Source: Nocardioides szechwanensis
GTDB taxonomy: Bacteria > Actinomycetota > Actinomycetes > Propionibacteriales > Nocardioidaceae
Direction of reading: 5' to 3'
Length of the DNA: 64,000 bases
Assembly (NCBI RefSeq): GCF_900103935.1
Contig: NZ_FNIC01000003.1
Span: forward strand, 372,001 to 436,000
The translations under genes were made by a program, and so were the position numbers. Below, piece after piece: positions 57,656 to 64,000 of the stretch (positions are counted from its first letter, which is position 1; the number at the start of each line of letters is the position of its first letter). The notes beneath the pieces were generated by a model. That model did not search any database, was not told where the DNA came from, and saw only the letters and a program-made list of their open reading frames with translations.

Positions 57656-59217
57656 GCGGTCACCTCGTGGACCATCTCGGCGTCCTTGGAGAGCGAGAGC
57701 TCGGACGGTGCGGTGTTGGTGGCGGCGGCCATGACCGTCTCGGGGGTGGCGGTGTCGCGGTCGAGCTCGGCGGTGATCCGCCCCTCGCAGACGACCAGAA
57801 CCCGGTCCGCCATGCCGAGCACCTCGGGGAGCTCGCTGGAGATCATCAAGATGGCGATGCCCTGGCCGGCCAGCTCGGAGAGCAGCCGGTGCACCTCGGC
57901 CTTGGTGCCGACGTCGATGCCACGGGTGGGCTCGTCGATGATGAGGAGCTTGGGGGTGGTGGCCAGCCACTTGGCGATGACCACCTTCTGCTGGTTGCCG
58001 CCGCTCATGGTCGTGGCGGCCATGTCCAGGGCGTTGGTCTTGACCTCCAGGGCGGCCGCCCAGGGCGCCGCAGCGCGGTTCTCGGCGCGGCCGGTGAGCA
58101 GGCCACCGCGGGTGAGGCCGCCACGGATGACGCTGGCCACGTTGCGGGCGACCGAGCTGTCGACCACCAGGCCCTGCTGGCGCCGGTCCTCCGGGATGAA
58201 CGCGATCCCGGCCTTGATGGCCGCGCGCGGCGACCGCGGCGGGACGGCCCGGTCGCCGATGCGCACCGAGCCGGAGTCGTAGCCGTCGACGCCGAAGACC
58301 GCGCGGGCGATCTCGCTGCGGCCGGCTCCGACCAGTCCGGCGAGGCCGACGATCTCACCGGCCCGCACCTGGAAGGTCACGTCGTGGAAGACGCCGGCCG
58401 ACTGGAGGTCGTCGACCTGCAGGATCGGCTCGCCGATCGTGGCCGGCGACTTGGGGTAGAGGTCGCCCACCTCGCGACCGACCATCTCCTTCACCAGCTC
58501 CGGCACCGTGGTGTCGGCGACGCGGTGGGTGCCGACGTACGCCCCGTCGCGCATCACAGTGACGGTGTCGCAGAGGTCGAAGACCTCGTCGAAGCGGTGC
58601 GAGATGAACACCAGGGCGCGGCCCTCGTCGCGCAGCGAGCGGGCGACGGCGAAGAGCCGCTGCACCTCCACGCCCGACAGTGCCGCGGTCGGCTCGTCCA
58701 TCACCAGGAGGCTGGCGTCGAGCGAGATCGCCTTGGCGATCTCGATGATCTGCTGGTCCGCGATGGACAGACCCAGCGCCGGGCGGCGCGGGTCGATGTC
58801 GACGCCGAGGCGCTGGAAGAGCTCGCGGGCCTCGGCCCACATCGCCTTGCGGTCGATGCGGCGACCCCGGCCGCGGGGCATCCGGCCCATGAAGATGTTC
58901 TCGGTGACCGACAGGTCGGGGAAGAGCGTCGGCTCCTGGTAGATGACCGCGATCCCGGACCCCTTGGACTCCGCCGTCGAGCCGAAGTCGACGTCGCCGC
59001 CCTGGAAGCGGAAGGTGCCGCTGTCGCGACGGTGCACGCCAGCGACGATCTTCACCATCGTCGACTTGCCTGCGCCGTTCTCGCCGATCAGGGCGTGGAT
59101 GGAGCCGGCGTCGACGCTCAGGCTGCCGGACCGCAGCGCCACCACGGGGCCGAACGACTTACGGACCTCGGCGAGCTCGAGGACCGGGCTCTGCGGGGCC
59201 TTCACGACCTCGGCCAT
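57652..59217 (-). CDS. rhaT: Rhamnose ABC transporter ATP-binding protein
   Basis: A 521-residue ribose-type ATPase with two nucleotide-binding domains (about 10-245 and 260-505). The first has an intact Walker A (GENGAGKST), signature LSIADQQ and Walker B LLVMDEPTAAL. The second has the usual degenerate Walker A (GLVGAGRSE), signature MSGGNQQK and LLIIDEPTRGID. It powers import by RhaPQS and is the first gene of the rhamnose-lactate operon. AGGGA lies seven bases before ATG 59217, and a LacI-type operator lies in the leader 17-28 bases upstream. Confidence 0.94.
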   Translation of the reverse strand: MAEVVKAPQSPVLELAEVRKSFGPVVALRSGSLSVDAGSIHALIGENGAGKSTMVKIVAGVHRRDSGTFRFQGGDVDFGSTAESKGSGIAVIYQEPTLFPDLSVTENIFMGRMPRGRGRRIDRKAMWAEARELFQRLGVDIDPRRPALGLSIADQQIIEIAKAISLDASLLVMDEPTAALSGVEVQRLFAVARSLRDEGRALVFISHRFDEVFDLCDTVTVMRDGAYVGTHRVADTTVPELVKEMVGREVGDLYPKSPATIGEPILQVDDLQSAGVFHDVTFQVRAGEIVGLAGLVGAGRSEIARAVFGVDGYDSGSVRIGDRAVPPRSPRAAIKAGIAFIPEDRRQQGLVVDSSVARNVASVIRGGLTRGGLLTGRAENRAAAPWAAALEVKTNALDMAATTMSGGNQQKVVIAKWLATTPKLLIIDEPTRGIDVGTKAEVHRLLSELAGQGIAILMISSELPEVLGMADRVLVVCEGRITAELDRDTATPETVMAAATNTAPSELSLSKDAEMVHEVTA

Positions 59218-59233
59218 CTGTCATCCCTACGAT

Positions 59234-59245
59234 TGAAAGGTTTCA
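59234..59245. promoter_or_regulatory. LacI-family operator before the rhamnose operon
   Basis: TGAAA-GG-TTTCA, a palindrome with the arms of the common LacI/GalR-family operator, inside the intergenic region between rhaT and the divergent LacI gene. A matching half-site CGTTTCAG lies at about 59362, near the LacI gene start. The LacI protein at 59384 is the natural binder. Confidence 0.65.
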
Positions 59246-59265
59246 TTAGCTGAGGAAGAACGTAG

Positions 59266-59279
59266 GTGACCGCGGTCAC
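59266..59279. promoter_or_regulatory. CRP/GlxR-type palindrome
   Basis: GTGACCGCGGTCAC is a perfect 14-bp palindrome; with its flanks it matches TGTGA-N6-TCACA except for the first T. It would allow cAMP-dependent control of the rhamnose operon. It sits between a minus-strand TTGCGT and TACGTT that could be -35 and -10 boxes. Confidence 0.55.
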
Positions 59280-59383
59280 AAAACGCAAGGGGTTCGGCCA
59301 GATTGATACGAGACTCGGCCCTTTGACCCGCAACAGGCAACCAGTCCCTAGTCTGTGCGTACGTTTCAGAACAGGGAGGGCAG

Positions 59384-60412
59384 ATGAGCGTCGACGGCGT
59401 GCGCAACGCGTCAGTGAAGGACGTCGCCGCCCTCGCCCGGGTCAGCCTCGGCACCGTGTCCAACGTGCTCAACCGCCCCGAGCGGGTGAGCACCTCGACC
59501 CGCGAGCGGGTCGAGGCGGCGATGGCCGAGCTCGGCTTCGTGCGCAACGAGTCGGCCCGGCAGCTGCGGGCGGGGACCAGCCGCACGCTCGCCTACGTGA
59601 TGCTCGACGGCGGCAACCCCTTCTTCACCGATGTCGCCCGCGGCATGGAGGAGGCCGCCGAGGAGGCCGGGCTGTCGCTGGTCATGTGCAACAGCAACCA
59701 GGACGGCGCGCGTGAGGCCGGCTACCTGACGCTCTTCCAGCAGCAGCGGGTCCAGGGCGTGCTCGTGACGCCGGTCGACGCGGCCTCCCCCGCGCTCGAC
59801 GCGATCCGCGACCGCGGGACGCCGCTGGTGATCGTGGACCGCACTCGCGACGACGCGTCGTTCTGCTCCGTGGCCGTCGACGACGTCCTCGGTGGCCGGC
59901 TGGCCGCAGAGCATCTGATCGACCGCGGCCACCGCCGGATCGCCTTTGTCGGCGGGCCGATGGACCTCGGCCAGGTGCGCGACCGCCTCGAGGGTGCCCG
60001 CCTCGCCTGGGCCGACGCGGGTCTCCCGGCCGACGACCTCGTCGTACTCACCACGTCCTCGCTCGGGGTCGCCGAGGGTCGCGGCGCCGGCGAGCGCCTC
60101 ACCGGGCTGGCTGCCCGCCGGCGCCCTACCGGCGCCTTCTGCGCCAACGACATGACGGCCCTGGGCCTCCTCCAGCACGCCATCACCCACGGTGTCCACG
60201 TCCCCGAGCACTTGGCCATCGTCGGCTACGACGACATCGAGTTCGCCGCCGCTGCCGCCGTACCCCTGACCTCCGTGCGTCAGCCCCGCCACGAGCTGGG
60301 ACTGACCGCCGCCGCGCTGCTCCTCGACGAGTCGACCAACCTCGACCACACCCACGACCAGGTGCTGTTCACCCCCGAGCTCGTCGCACGCGCCTCCACC
60401 GCAGGCCGATGA
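59384..60412 (+). CDS. LacI-family regulator of the rhamnose operon
   Basis: A 342-residue repressor. The N-terminal helix-turn-helix and hinge (residues 5-60: SVKDVAALARVSLGTVSNVL, NRPERVSTSTRERVEAAM) are standard LacI, followed by a sugar-binding domain (about 65-335: TLAYVMLDGGNPFFTDVARG, FVGGPMDLGQVRDRLEGARL, PTGAFCANDMTALGLLQ). GGGAGG lies about five bases before ATG 59384. It diverges from rhaT across 166 bp that hold a LacI-type operator, so it very likely senses L-rhamnose or a product such as rhamnulose; the inducer is not visible in the sequence. Confidence 0.92.
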   Translation: MSVDGVRNASVKDVAALARVSLGTVSNVLNRPERVSTSTRERVEAAMAELGFVRNESARQLRAGTSRTLAYVMLDGGNPFFTDVARGMEEAAEEAGLSLVMCNSNQDGAREAGYLTLFQQQRVQGVLVTPVDAASPALDAIRDRGTPLVIVDRTRDDASFCSVAVDDVLGGRLAAEHLIDRGHRRIAFVGGPMDLGQVRDRLEGARLAWADAGLPADDLVVLTTSSLGVAEGRGAGERLTGLAARRRPTGAFCANDMTALGLLQHAITHGVHVPEHLAIVGYDDIEFAAAAAVPLTSVRQPRHELGLTAAALLLDESTNLDHTHDQVLFTPELVARASTAGR

Positions 60413-60446
60413 CGTCGAACTGGACGGAGTCTTGAGACCGCCAGAG

Positions 60447-62510
60447 TCAGGACAGTCCGTCACCCAGGAGGTCGAAGGCTGACGACAGCCGCTCCTCGTC
60501 CGGAGGTCCACCGGCGAGGTCCAGCCGGAACCACACCGACTTGCCCTGCTCTCGCGGGGTGACGCCCCAGTCGTCGGAGAGGCTCTCAACGAGTCGCAGG
60601 CCGCGTCCGGATGTCTCGGTGCTGCCCAGTGCACGGACCCGGGGCATCCGGTGGCTGGACTCGAAGACGTCGACGCGCAGGACCGTCCCGAGGAACTCGA
60701 CGGAGACGCGGATGCTCTCCTCTGCGTGCCGCAGGGCGTTGCTGAGCAGCTCGGTCAGCAGCAAGGTGGCCGTCTCGCTGTTGTCCCTGAGGTCCTCGGT
60801 GTCGTGCAGCCGGCCGGTCGTGACCCACACCTCGATCACGTCGACGAGCCAGGCACGTGCGATGGGCGCGCTGATCGGTCTCACGGGAAGCAGGCGTTCG
60901 GCAACCGCGCGCGCGTCCGAGGTCACCCGGGCGGCGAGGACGGCGGCGTCGTCCTCCACGGCGTGGACGCCGATGAGTGCGCGGGTGAGCTCGTCGAGGT
61001 CGGCGGTCGCCGCGTGACGTGCGACGTTCATCAGGGCGGCGAACTGGTCGTCGTAGCCGCCCTCCCGCTCCAGCAACCCGTCGGTGAACATCACGATCGT
61101 CGCGTCCGGGGGAAGCAGCAGCGTGCGCTCGGTCCACCGGTAGTGGCCGCCGACCCCTAGTGGGGGGCCGATCTCGTGGTCGAGGAGGCGCGGGGCGTCG
61201 CCGTGGGCTGGGATGAGCATGGGCGGAGGGTTCCCCGCGATGGCCACCGTCATCAAGCGGTCTTGTGGGTAGAGCTGCACGTAGGCCAGCGACACGAGCC
61301 GCTCGATGTGTGCCTGCACCAGGAACTGGTGCACCCGTCCGAGCAGGATCGACGGCGGGTGTCCCTCCAAGGCGTGGCTGTGCACCGCGGCGCGCACCTG
61401 CGCCATGACTGTCGCCGCGGCCAAGTCGTGGCCCTCCACGTCACCGATGACCAGGGCGAGACCGCCGTCCGGGAGCACGATCGTGTCGTACCAGTCGCCC
61501 CCGATCTCCTTCTCCTCGCCCGCGCCGGCGTAGCGCGCGGAGACCTCGACCGACTCCGTGTCCTGGATCTGCCGCGGGAGAAGGTGTGACTTCAAGGTCG
61601 CCGAGGTCTCCCTCGCGTCCTCGAGCAACTGCTCCACAGCGCCGAGGCTGTCGCGCAGCTGTGCCTCGCGCCGGTCGAGCTCCGCCTCCGCATAGTGCTC
61701 CAAGCCGCGCACCATGCGCAGGACGACCGCCACCGCGGCGCCGGCCAGCACCGCGTACGTGGCGACCCTCATCGAGAGGCTCGACCACCAGATCGCCGAG
61801 AACCGTGCCTCGGAGAGCGCGTTGAGCGCGAGGTCGTAGACGGCGAAGGTCTGGGAGATGCCCACCCACCCCACGAGCGGCCGCGGAGTGACCCCGCCGC
61901 GCGCCAACCAGAGCCAGGCGCACGCCGCAGTCAGAGCGGCCAAGAGGATTTCGGTGCCGATTAGGACATCGGTGAAGCCCTGGTCGGCGGTCAGCAACGT
62001 CGGCAGCGGCACGAGGTCGAAGCCCAGGGCCAACGCGGCCACCACGCCGAAGGTCAGGAACAGCCCGCGCCCGCGGACGGACCTCCGGGTGGCGCCGAGC
62101 AGGAGGCCGGCCGAGGTGGCCGCATGGAAGAGCAGGTAGAGGGCGGCGTTGCTGTTCTGGGTGGTCCCCAGCAGTCCGCCGTCCGGCGCCACCGAGGGAA
62201 AGGACGCGATCTGCAGCACCATGGCGAGCAGCGCGATGGTCAGCCCCGTGTTGAACCAGCGCAGGTCGGGGCGCACCGACTCGTGCTGGCGCGACCACAA
62301 GATCCCCAGGGCGATCGCCGCGAGGACCGGGGTCATGACGAACATCGCCACCGAGAGCGAGCGGGGAGGCAACGGGTTGAGCGTGAGCGCCACGACGTAG
62401 GCCCCGGACGCGGCGACGGCGGCGGCCCCGACGCCGACGACCGCCAGACGCGGGTCCGGGCGCGGGCGTCGGGCATCCACCCGACCCTGCCCTGCCCTGC
62501 CCTGCGCCAT
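60447..62510 (-). CDS. Membrane-bound SpoIIE-type phosphatase with HATPase domain
   Basis: A 687-residue regulator. About eight membrane helices fill residues 20-260, then a coiled linker (270-315), a PP2C-type SpoIIE phosphatase domain (about 320-515: EIGGDWYDTIVLPDG, VIGDVEGHDLAAATVMAQVR, IVMFTDGLLEREGGYDDQ with metal-binding Asp residues) and a C-terminal RsbW-like ATPase domain (545-680: LLTELLSNALRHAEE). It joins a phosphatase and an anti-sigma-like kinase domain in one chain, a partner-switching design that would control an anti-sigma antagonist; no such partner is in the window. ATG 62510 follows a short CCTGC repeat on the plus strand. Confidence 0.9.
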   Translation of the reverse strand: MAQGRAGQGRVDARRPRPDPRLAVVGVGAAAVAASGAYVVALTLNPLPPRSLSVAMFVMTPVLAAIALGILWSRQHESVRPDLRWFNTGLTIALLAMVLQIASFPSVAPDGGLLGTTQNSNAALYLLFHAATSAGLLLGATRRSVRGRGLFLTFGVVAALALGFDLVPLPTLLTADQGFTDVLIGTEILLAALTAACAWLWLARGGVTPRPLVGWVGISQTFAVYDLALNALSEARFSAIWWSSLSMRVATYAVLAGAAVAVVLRMVRGLEHYAEAELDRREAQLRDSLGAVEQLLEDARETSATLKSHLLPRQIQDTESVEVSARYAGAGEEKEIGGDWYDTIVLPDGGLALVIGDVEGHDLAAATVMAQVRAAVHSHALEGHPPSILLGRVHQFLVQAHIERLVSLAYVQLYPQDRLMTVAIAGNPPPMLIPAHGDAPRLLDHEIGPPLGVGGHYRWTERTLLLPPDATIVMFTDGLLEREGGYDDQFAALMNVARHAATADLDELTRALIGVHAVEDDAAVLAARVTSDARAVAERLLPVRPISAPIARAWLVDVIEVWVTTGRLHDTEDLRDNSETATLLLTELLSNALRHAEESIRVSVEFLGTVLRVDVFESSHRMPRVRALGSTETSGRGLRLVESLSDDWGVTPREQGKSVWFRLDLAGGPPDEERLSSAFDLLGDGLS

Positions 62511-62565
62511 AGTCCCTGCCTCCCGCGCTCAGTATGGTGTCGACGGCCTCAGCAGGTGCCGGACC

Positions 62566-63450
62566 TCACGTCTGCACGGCCGGGTAGCGCGCGGCGACCC
62601 ATGCGCCGAGACGGCCCGCGAGCGACTCCATGGTCGCCGCCGCCACGCTGCGGCCGTCCCAGGCGGCGACCAGCCGGATGCGCAGCAGCCCGTCACCTGT
62701 CGTCACGCGGAGCGGCACCAAGCCGAAGCGCGGGTCGTCCGACACCACCGCCACCCCACGCCCGGCGGCGGCAAGCGCCTGGGCGATGGTCCCGTTCGCC
62801 GCCTCGACGAAGGACGAGAAGCCACCCCCGTCGACGCCCACTGCCGCATCGAGGGCCTCGCGAGCCGTGAAGGTCGTGGGCAGACCGATGACCTGGCGGC
62901 TCACGAGCTCCCCGAGCGAGACGCTCCCCCGCCCGCTCCACGGGTCCTCCTCCAGGACGTAGGCCCACACCGGGAGCACCGCGAGGTCCCGCGAGCGATA
63001 GGGCGGCTGCGGCCGGTCGGTGCCGATCGCCAGGTCCGCTCCTGTGCTGAGCATCGCTGCCGTGGTCTGCCCGTCGCCGGCGCGCACGTCCACCACCGGG
63101 TCCTCGGGGGACGTCGTCGCCACGAACGGCGACACCACATCAGTGAGGGTGACCGTGGGAGCCGCGATGGTCAGCCGGCGTACGCCACCGGCCGCATGGA
63201 AGCTTGCGGCCGAGCGCAGCACGTCTCCCGCCGCCAGTACGTCGCGCGCCAGCGGCAGCAGCTCGGCTCCGGTGCGGCTCACGGTGAGACGCCCCGCGCC
63301 ACGTTCGAAAAGCGTGACGCCGAGGTCTTGCTCGAGCTGGCGCAGCTGCCGGGACAGGGCGGGCTGGGTGACGTGCACACGCGAGGCCGCGGCGCTGACG
63401 GTCCCCGCCTCCGCGGTCGCGACGAAATAGCGCAGGTGCCTCAGCTGCAT
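62566..63450 (-). CDS. LysR-family transcriptional regulator
   Basis: A 294-residue LysR protein. The N-terminal winged helix (residues 1-60: QLRHLRYFVATAEAGTVSAA, ASRVHVTQPALSRQLRQLEQ) precedes an effector-binding domain (about 90-290). It is divergent from gabT (73 bp between starts) and probably controls it. ATG 63450 was preferred to the adjacent ATG 63453 because GGGAGG is too close to the latter. The ribosome site and first ATG lie in a perfect hairpin (63451-63467), which may restrain translation. Confidence 0.9.
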   Translation of the reverse strand: MQLRHLRYFVATAEAGTVSAAASRVHVTQPALSRQLRQLEQDLGVTLFERGAGRLTVSRTGAELLPLARDVLAAGDVLRSAASFHAAGGVRRLTIAAPTVTLTDVVSPFVATTSPEDPVVDVRAGDGQTTAAMLSTGADLAIGTDRPQPPYRSRDLAVLPVWAYVLEEDPWSGRGSVSLGELVSRQVIGLPTTFTAREALDAAVGVDGGGFSSFVEAANGTIAQALAAAGRGVAVVSDDPRFGLVPLRVTTGDGLLRIRLVAAWDGRSVAAATMESLAGRLGAWVAARYPAVQT

Positions 63451-63467
63451 CATGCCTCCCAGGCATG
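63451..63467. promoter_or_regulatory. Perfect hairpin over the LysR gene ribosome-binding site
   Basis: CATGCCT-CCC-AGGCATG: 7-bp perfect arms and a 3-base loop. In the lysR mRNA the GGGAGG ribosome site falls in the loop and 3' arm, and the first ATG (63453) lies inside the stem. It could also be a protein-binding palindrome. Confidence 0.6.
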
Positions 63468-63470
63468 GAG

Positions 63471-63517
63471 ATTGGGCAGAACAAGTATTGGACAGCATAG
63501 GTGGCACTGTCGAGACT
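63471..63517 (+). promoter_or_regulatory. gabT promoter with 9-bp direct repeat
   Basis: ATTGGGCAG (63471-63479) and ATTGGACAG (63487-63495) repeat with a 16-bp offset. The second holds TTGGAC (63488-63493), which with an 18-base spacer and GAGACT (63512-63517) forms a possible promoter ending six bases before ATG 63524. LysR binding over the repeats would place it at the -35. Confidence 0.5.
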
Positions 63518-63523
63518 GCGCCC

Positions 63524-64000
63524 ATGACCTTGACCGACGTCTCGCACGTGACCCAACGGCGCCTGCTCGTCACCGACCTCCCGGGCCCGCGCTCCCGCGC
63601 GCTGATGGAGCGCAAGCTGGCCGCGGTGGCGTCCGGCGTGGGCACCACCATGCCCGTCTTCGCCGCCCGGGCCGCCGGCGGCATCGTGGTCGACGTCGAC
63701 GGCAACCACCTCGTCGACCTGGGCTCCGGGATCGCGGTCACCACCGTCGGCGCGAGCGCACCCCGGGTCGTGGAGGCGGTCCGCGCGCAGGTGGCCGCCT
63801 TCACCCACACCTGCTTCATGGTCACGCCGTACGACGGCTACGTCGAGGTCGCCGAGGCGCTCAACCGGCTGACCCCGGGAGACCACGAGAAGCGCACCGC
63901 TCTGTTCAACTCCGGGGCCGAGGCGGTGGAGAACGCGGTGAAGATCGCCCGGGTCCACACGGGACGCGACGCGGTGGTCGTGTTCGACCACGCCTACCAC
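63524..64000 (+). CDS. gabT: Class III aminotransferase, probably 4-aminobutyrate aminotransferase (3' end outside window)
   Basis: The first 159 residues of a PLP-dependent aminotransferase that would convert 4-aminobutyrate and 2-oxoglutarate to succinate semialdehyde and glutamate. The start TQRRLLVTDLPGPRSRALME, VDVDGNHLVDLGSGIAVTTV, FTHTCFMVTPYDGYVEVAEA and the phosphate-binding FNSGAEAVENAVKIARVHTG agree with GabT; the PLP lysine lies beyond the edge. ATG 63524 fits the family N-terminus and a leaderless promoter six bases upstream. A succinate-semialdehyde dehydrogenase gene would be expected further right. Confidence 0.9.
   Translation, partial: MTLTDVSHVTQRRLLVTDLPGPRSRALMERKLAAVASGVGTTMPVFAARAAGGIVVDVDGNHLVDLGSGIAVTTVGASAPRVVEAVRAQVAAFTHTCFMVTPYDGYVEVAEALNRLTPGDHEKRTALFNSGAEAVENAVKIARVHTGRDAVVVFDHAYH

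Noticed and set aside
1-64000. CRISPR arrays, insertion sequences, prophage, rRNA or tRNA genes
   Set aside because: No regularly spaced repeats, transposase, integrase or phage genes, and no cloverleaf-forming sequence were seen on reading both strands. A covariance-model search would settle small RNAs.

Overview
The window looks like chromosomal DNA of a high-GC Gram-positive actinobacterium, most like a Nocardioides or another Nocardioidaceae member. This rests on the very GC-rich codon usage, many GTG starts, 4-base ATGA/GTGA stop-start overlaps, a complete Mce operon, a DUF222-HNH protein of the kind abundant in actinobacteria, a SigJ-type sigma factor, and many promoters whose -10 box lies 5-7 bases from the start codon (leaderless mRNA). 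The species is an inference. I see no rRNA, tRNA, CRISPR array, insertion sequence or prophage. Both window edges cut a gene: recC on the left, a class III aminotransferase on the right. No stretch above 300 bases lacks a gene.

1-10.4 kb: recC; an MFS transporter co-translated with a membrane-anchored protein of unknown role; a cupin; a PGPGW membrane protein; an NTF2-like protein behind a KstR-like palindrome; a TauE/SafE exporter; and a cell-surface operon (acyltransferase-SGNH, lytic transglycosylase, and a second stand-alone SGNH protein that is a paralog of the first). 10.4-21.5 kb: signalling and miscellaneous genes: an adenylate cyclase, a single-domain response regulator, an aldo/keto reductase, a large hybrid histidine kinase, a YibE/F protein, a SigJ-like sigma factor with a DUF1059 protein, a dihydrofolate-reductase-like protein, and a DUF222-HNH protein with a consensus promoter and SOS-box-like operator.

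21.6-31.5 kb: a catabolic cluster with two regulators (IclR and TetR): HMG-CoA lyase, CoA-transferase, aldehyde dehydrogenase, alpha/beta hydrolase, homogentisate-dioxygenase-like protein, CrtC/AttH-like protein and MpaB-like oxygenase. The mixture suggests breakdown of an isoprenoid or prenylated aromatic compound, but the substrate is unknown. 31.4-41.4 kb: a ten-gene mce operon (two YrbE permeases, MceA-F, two Mce-associated proteins) for lipid-like substrate import, with a palindromic operator pair upstream and a divergent FAD oxidoreductase that seems to have lost its middle.

42.4-46.4 kb: a secreted matrixin-like protease, MmcQ/YjbR, SelO, PspC and DUF1918 proteins. 46.4-60.4 kb: an 11-gene same-strand run for L-rhamnose: ABC importer (rhaT, P, Q, S), mutarotase, isomerase, aldolase fused to lactaldehyde dehydrogenase, rhamnulokinase, then lutABC. 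Together these would import rhamnose, convert it to DHAP and L-lactaldehyde, oxidise the aldehyde to L-lactate and the lactate to pyruvate. A divergent LacI regulator, a LacI-type operator and a CRP-type palindrome lie at its head. 60.4-64 kb: a SpoIIE phosphatase/anti-sigma-like protein, a LysR regulator and a divergent gabT.
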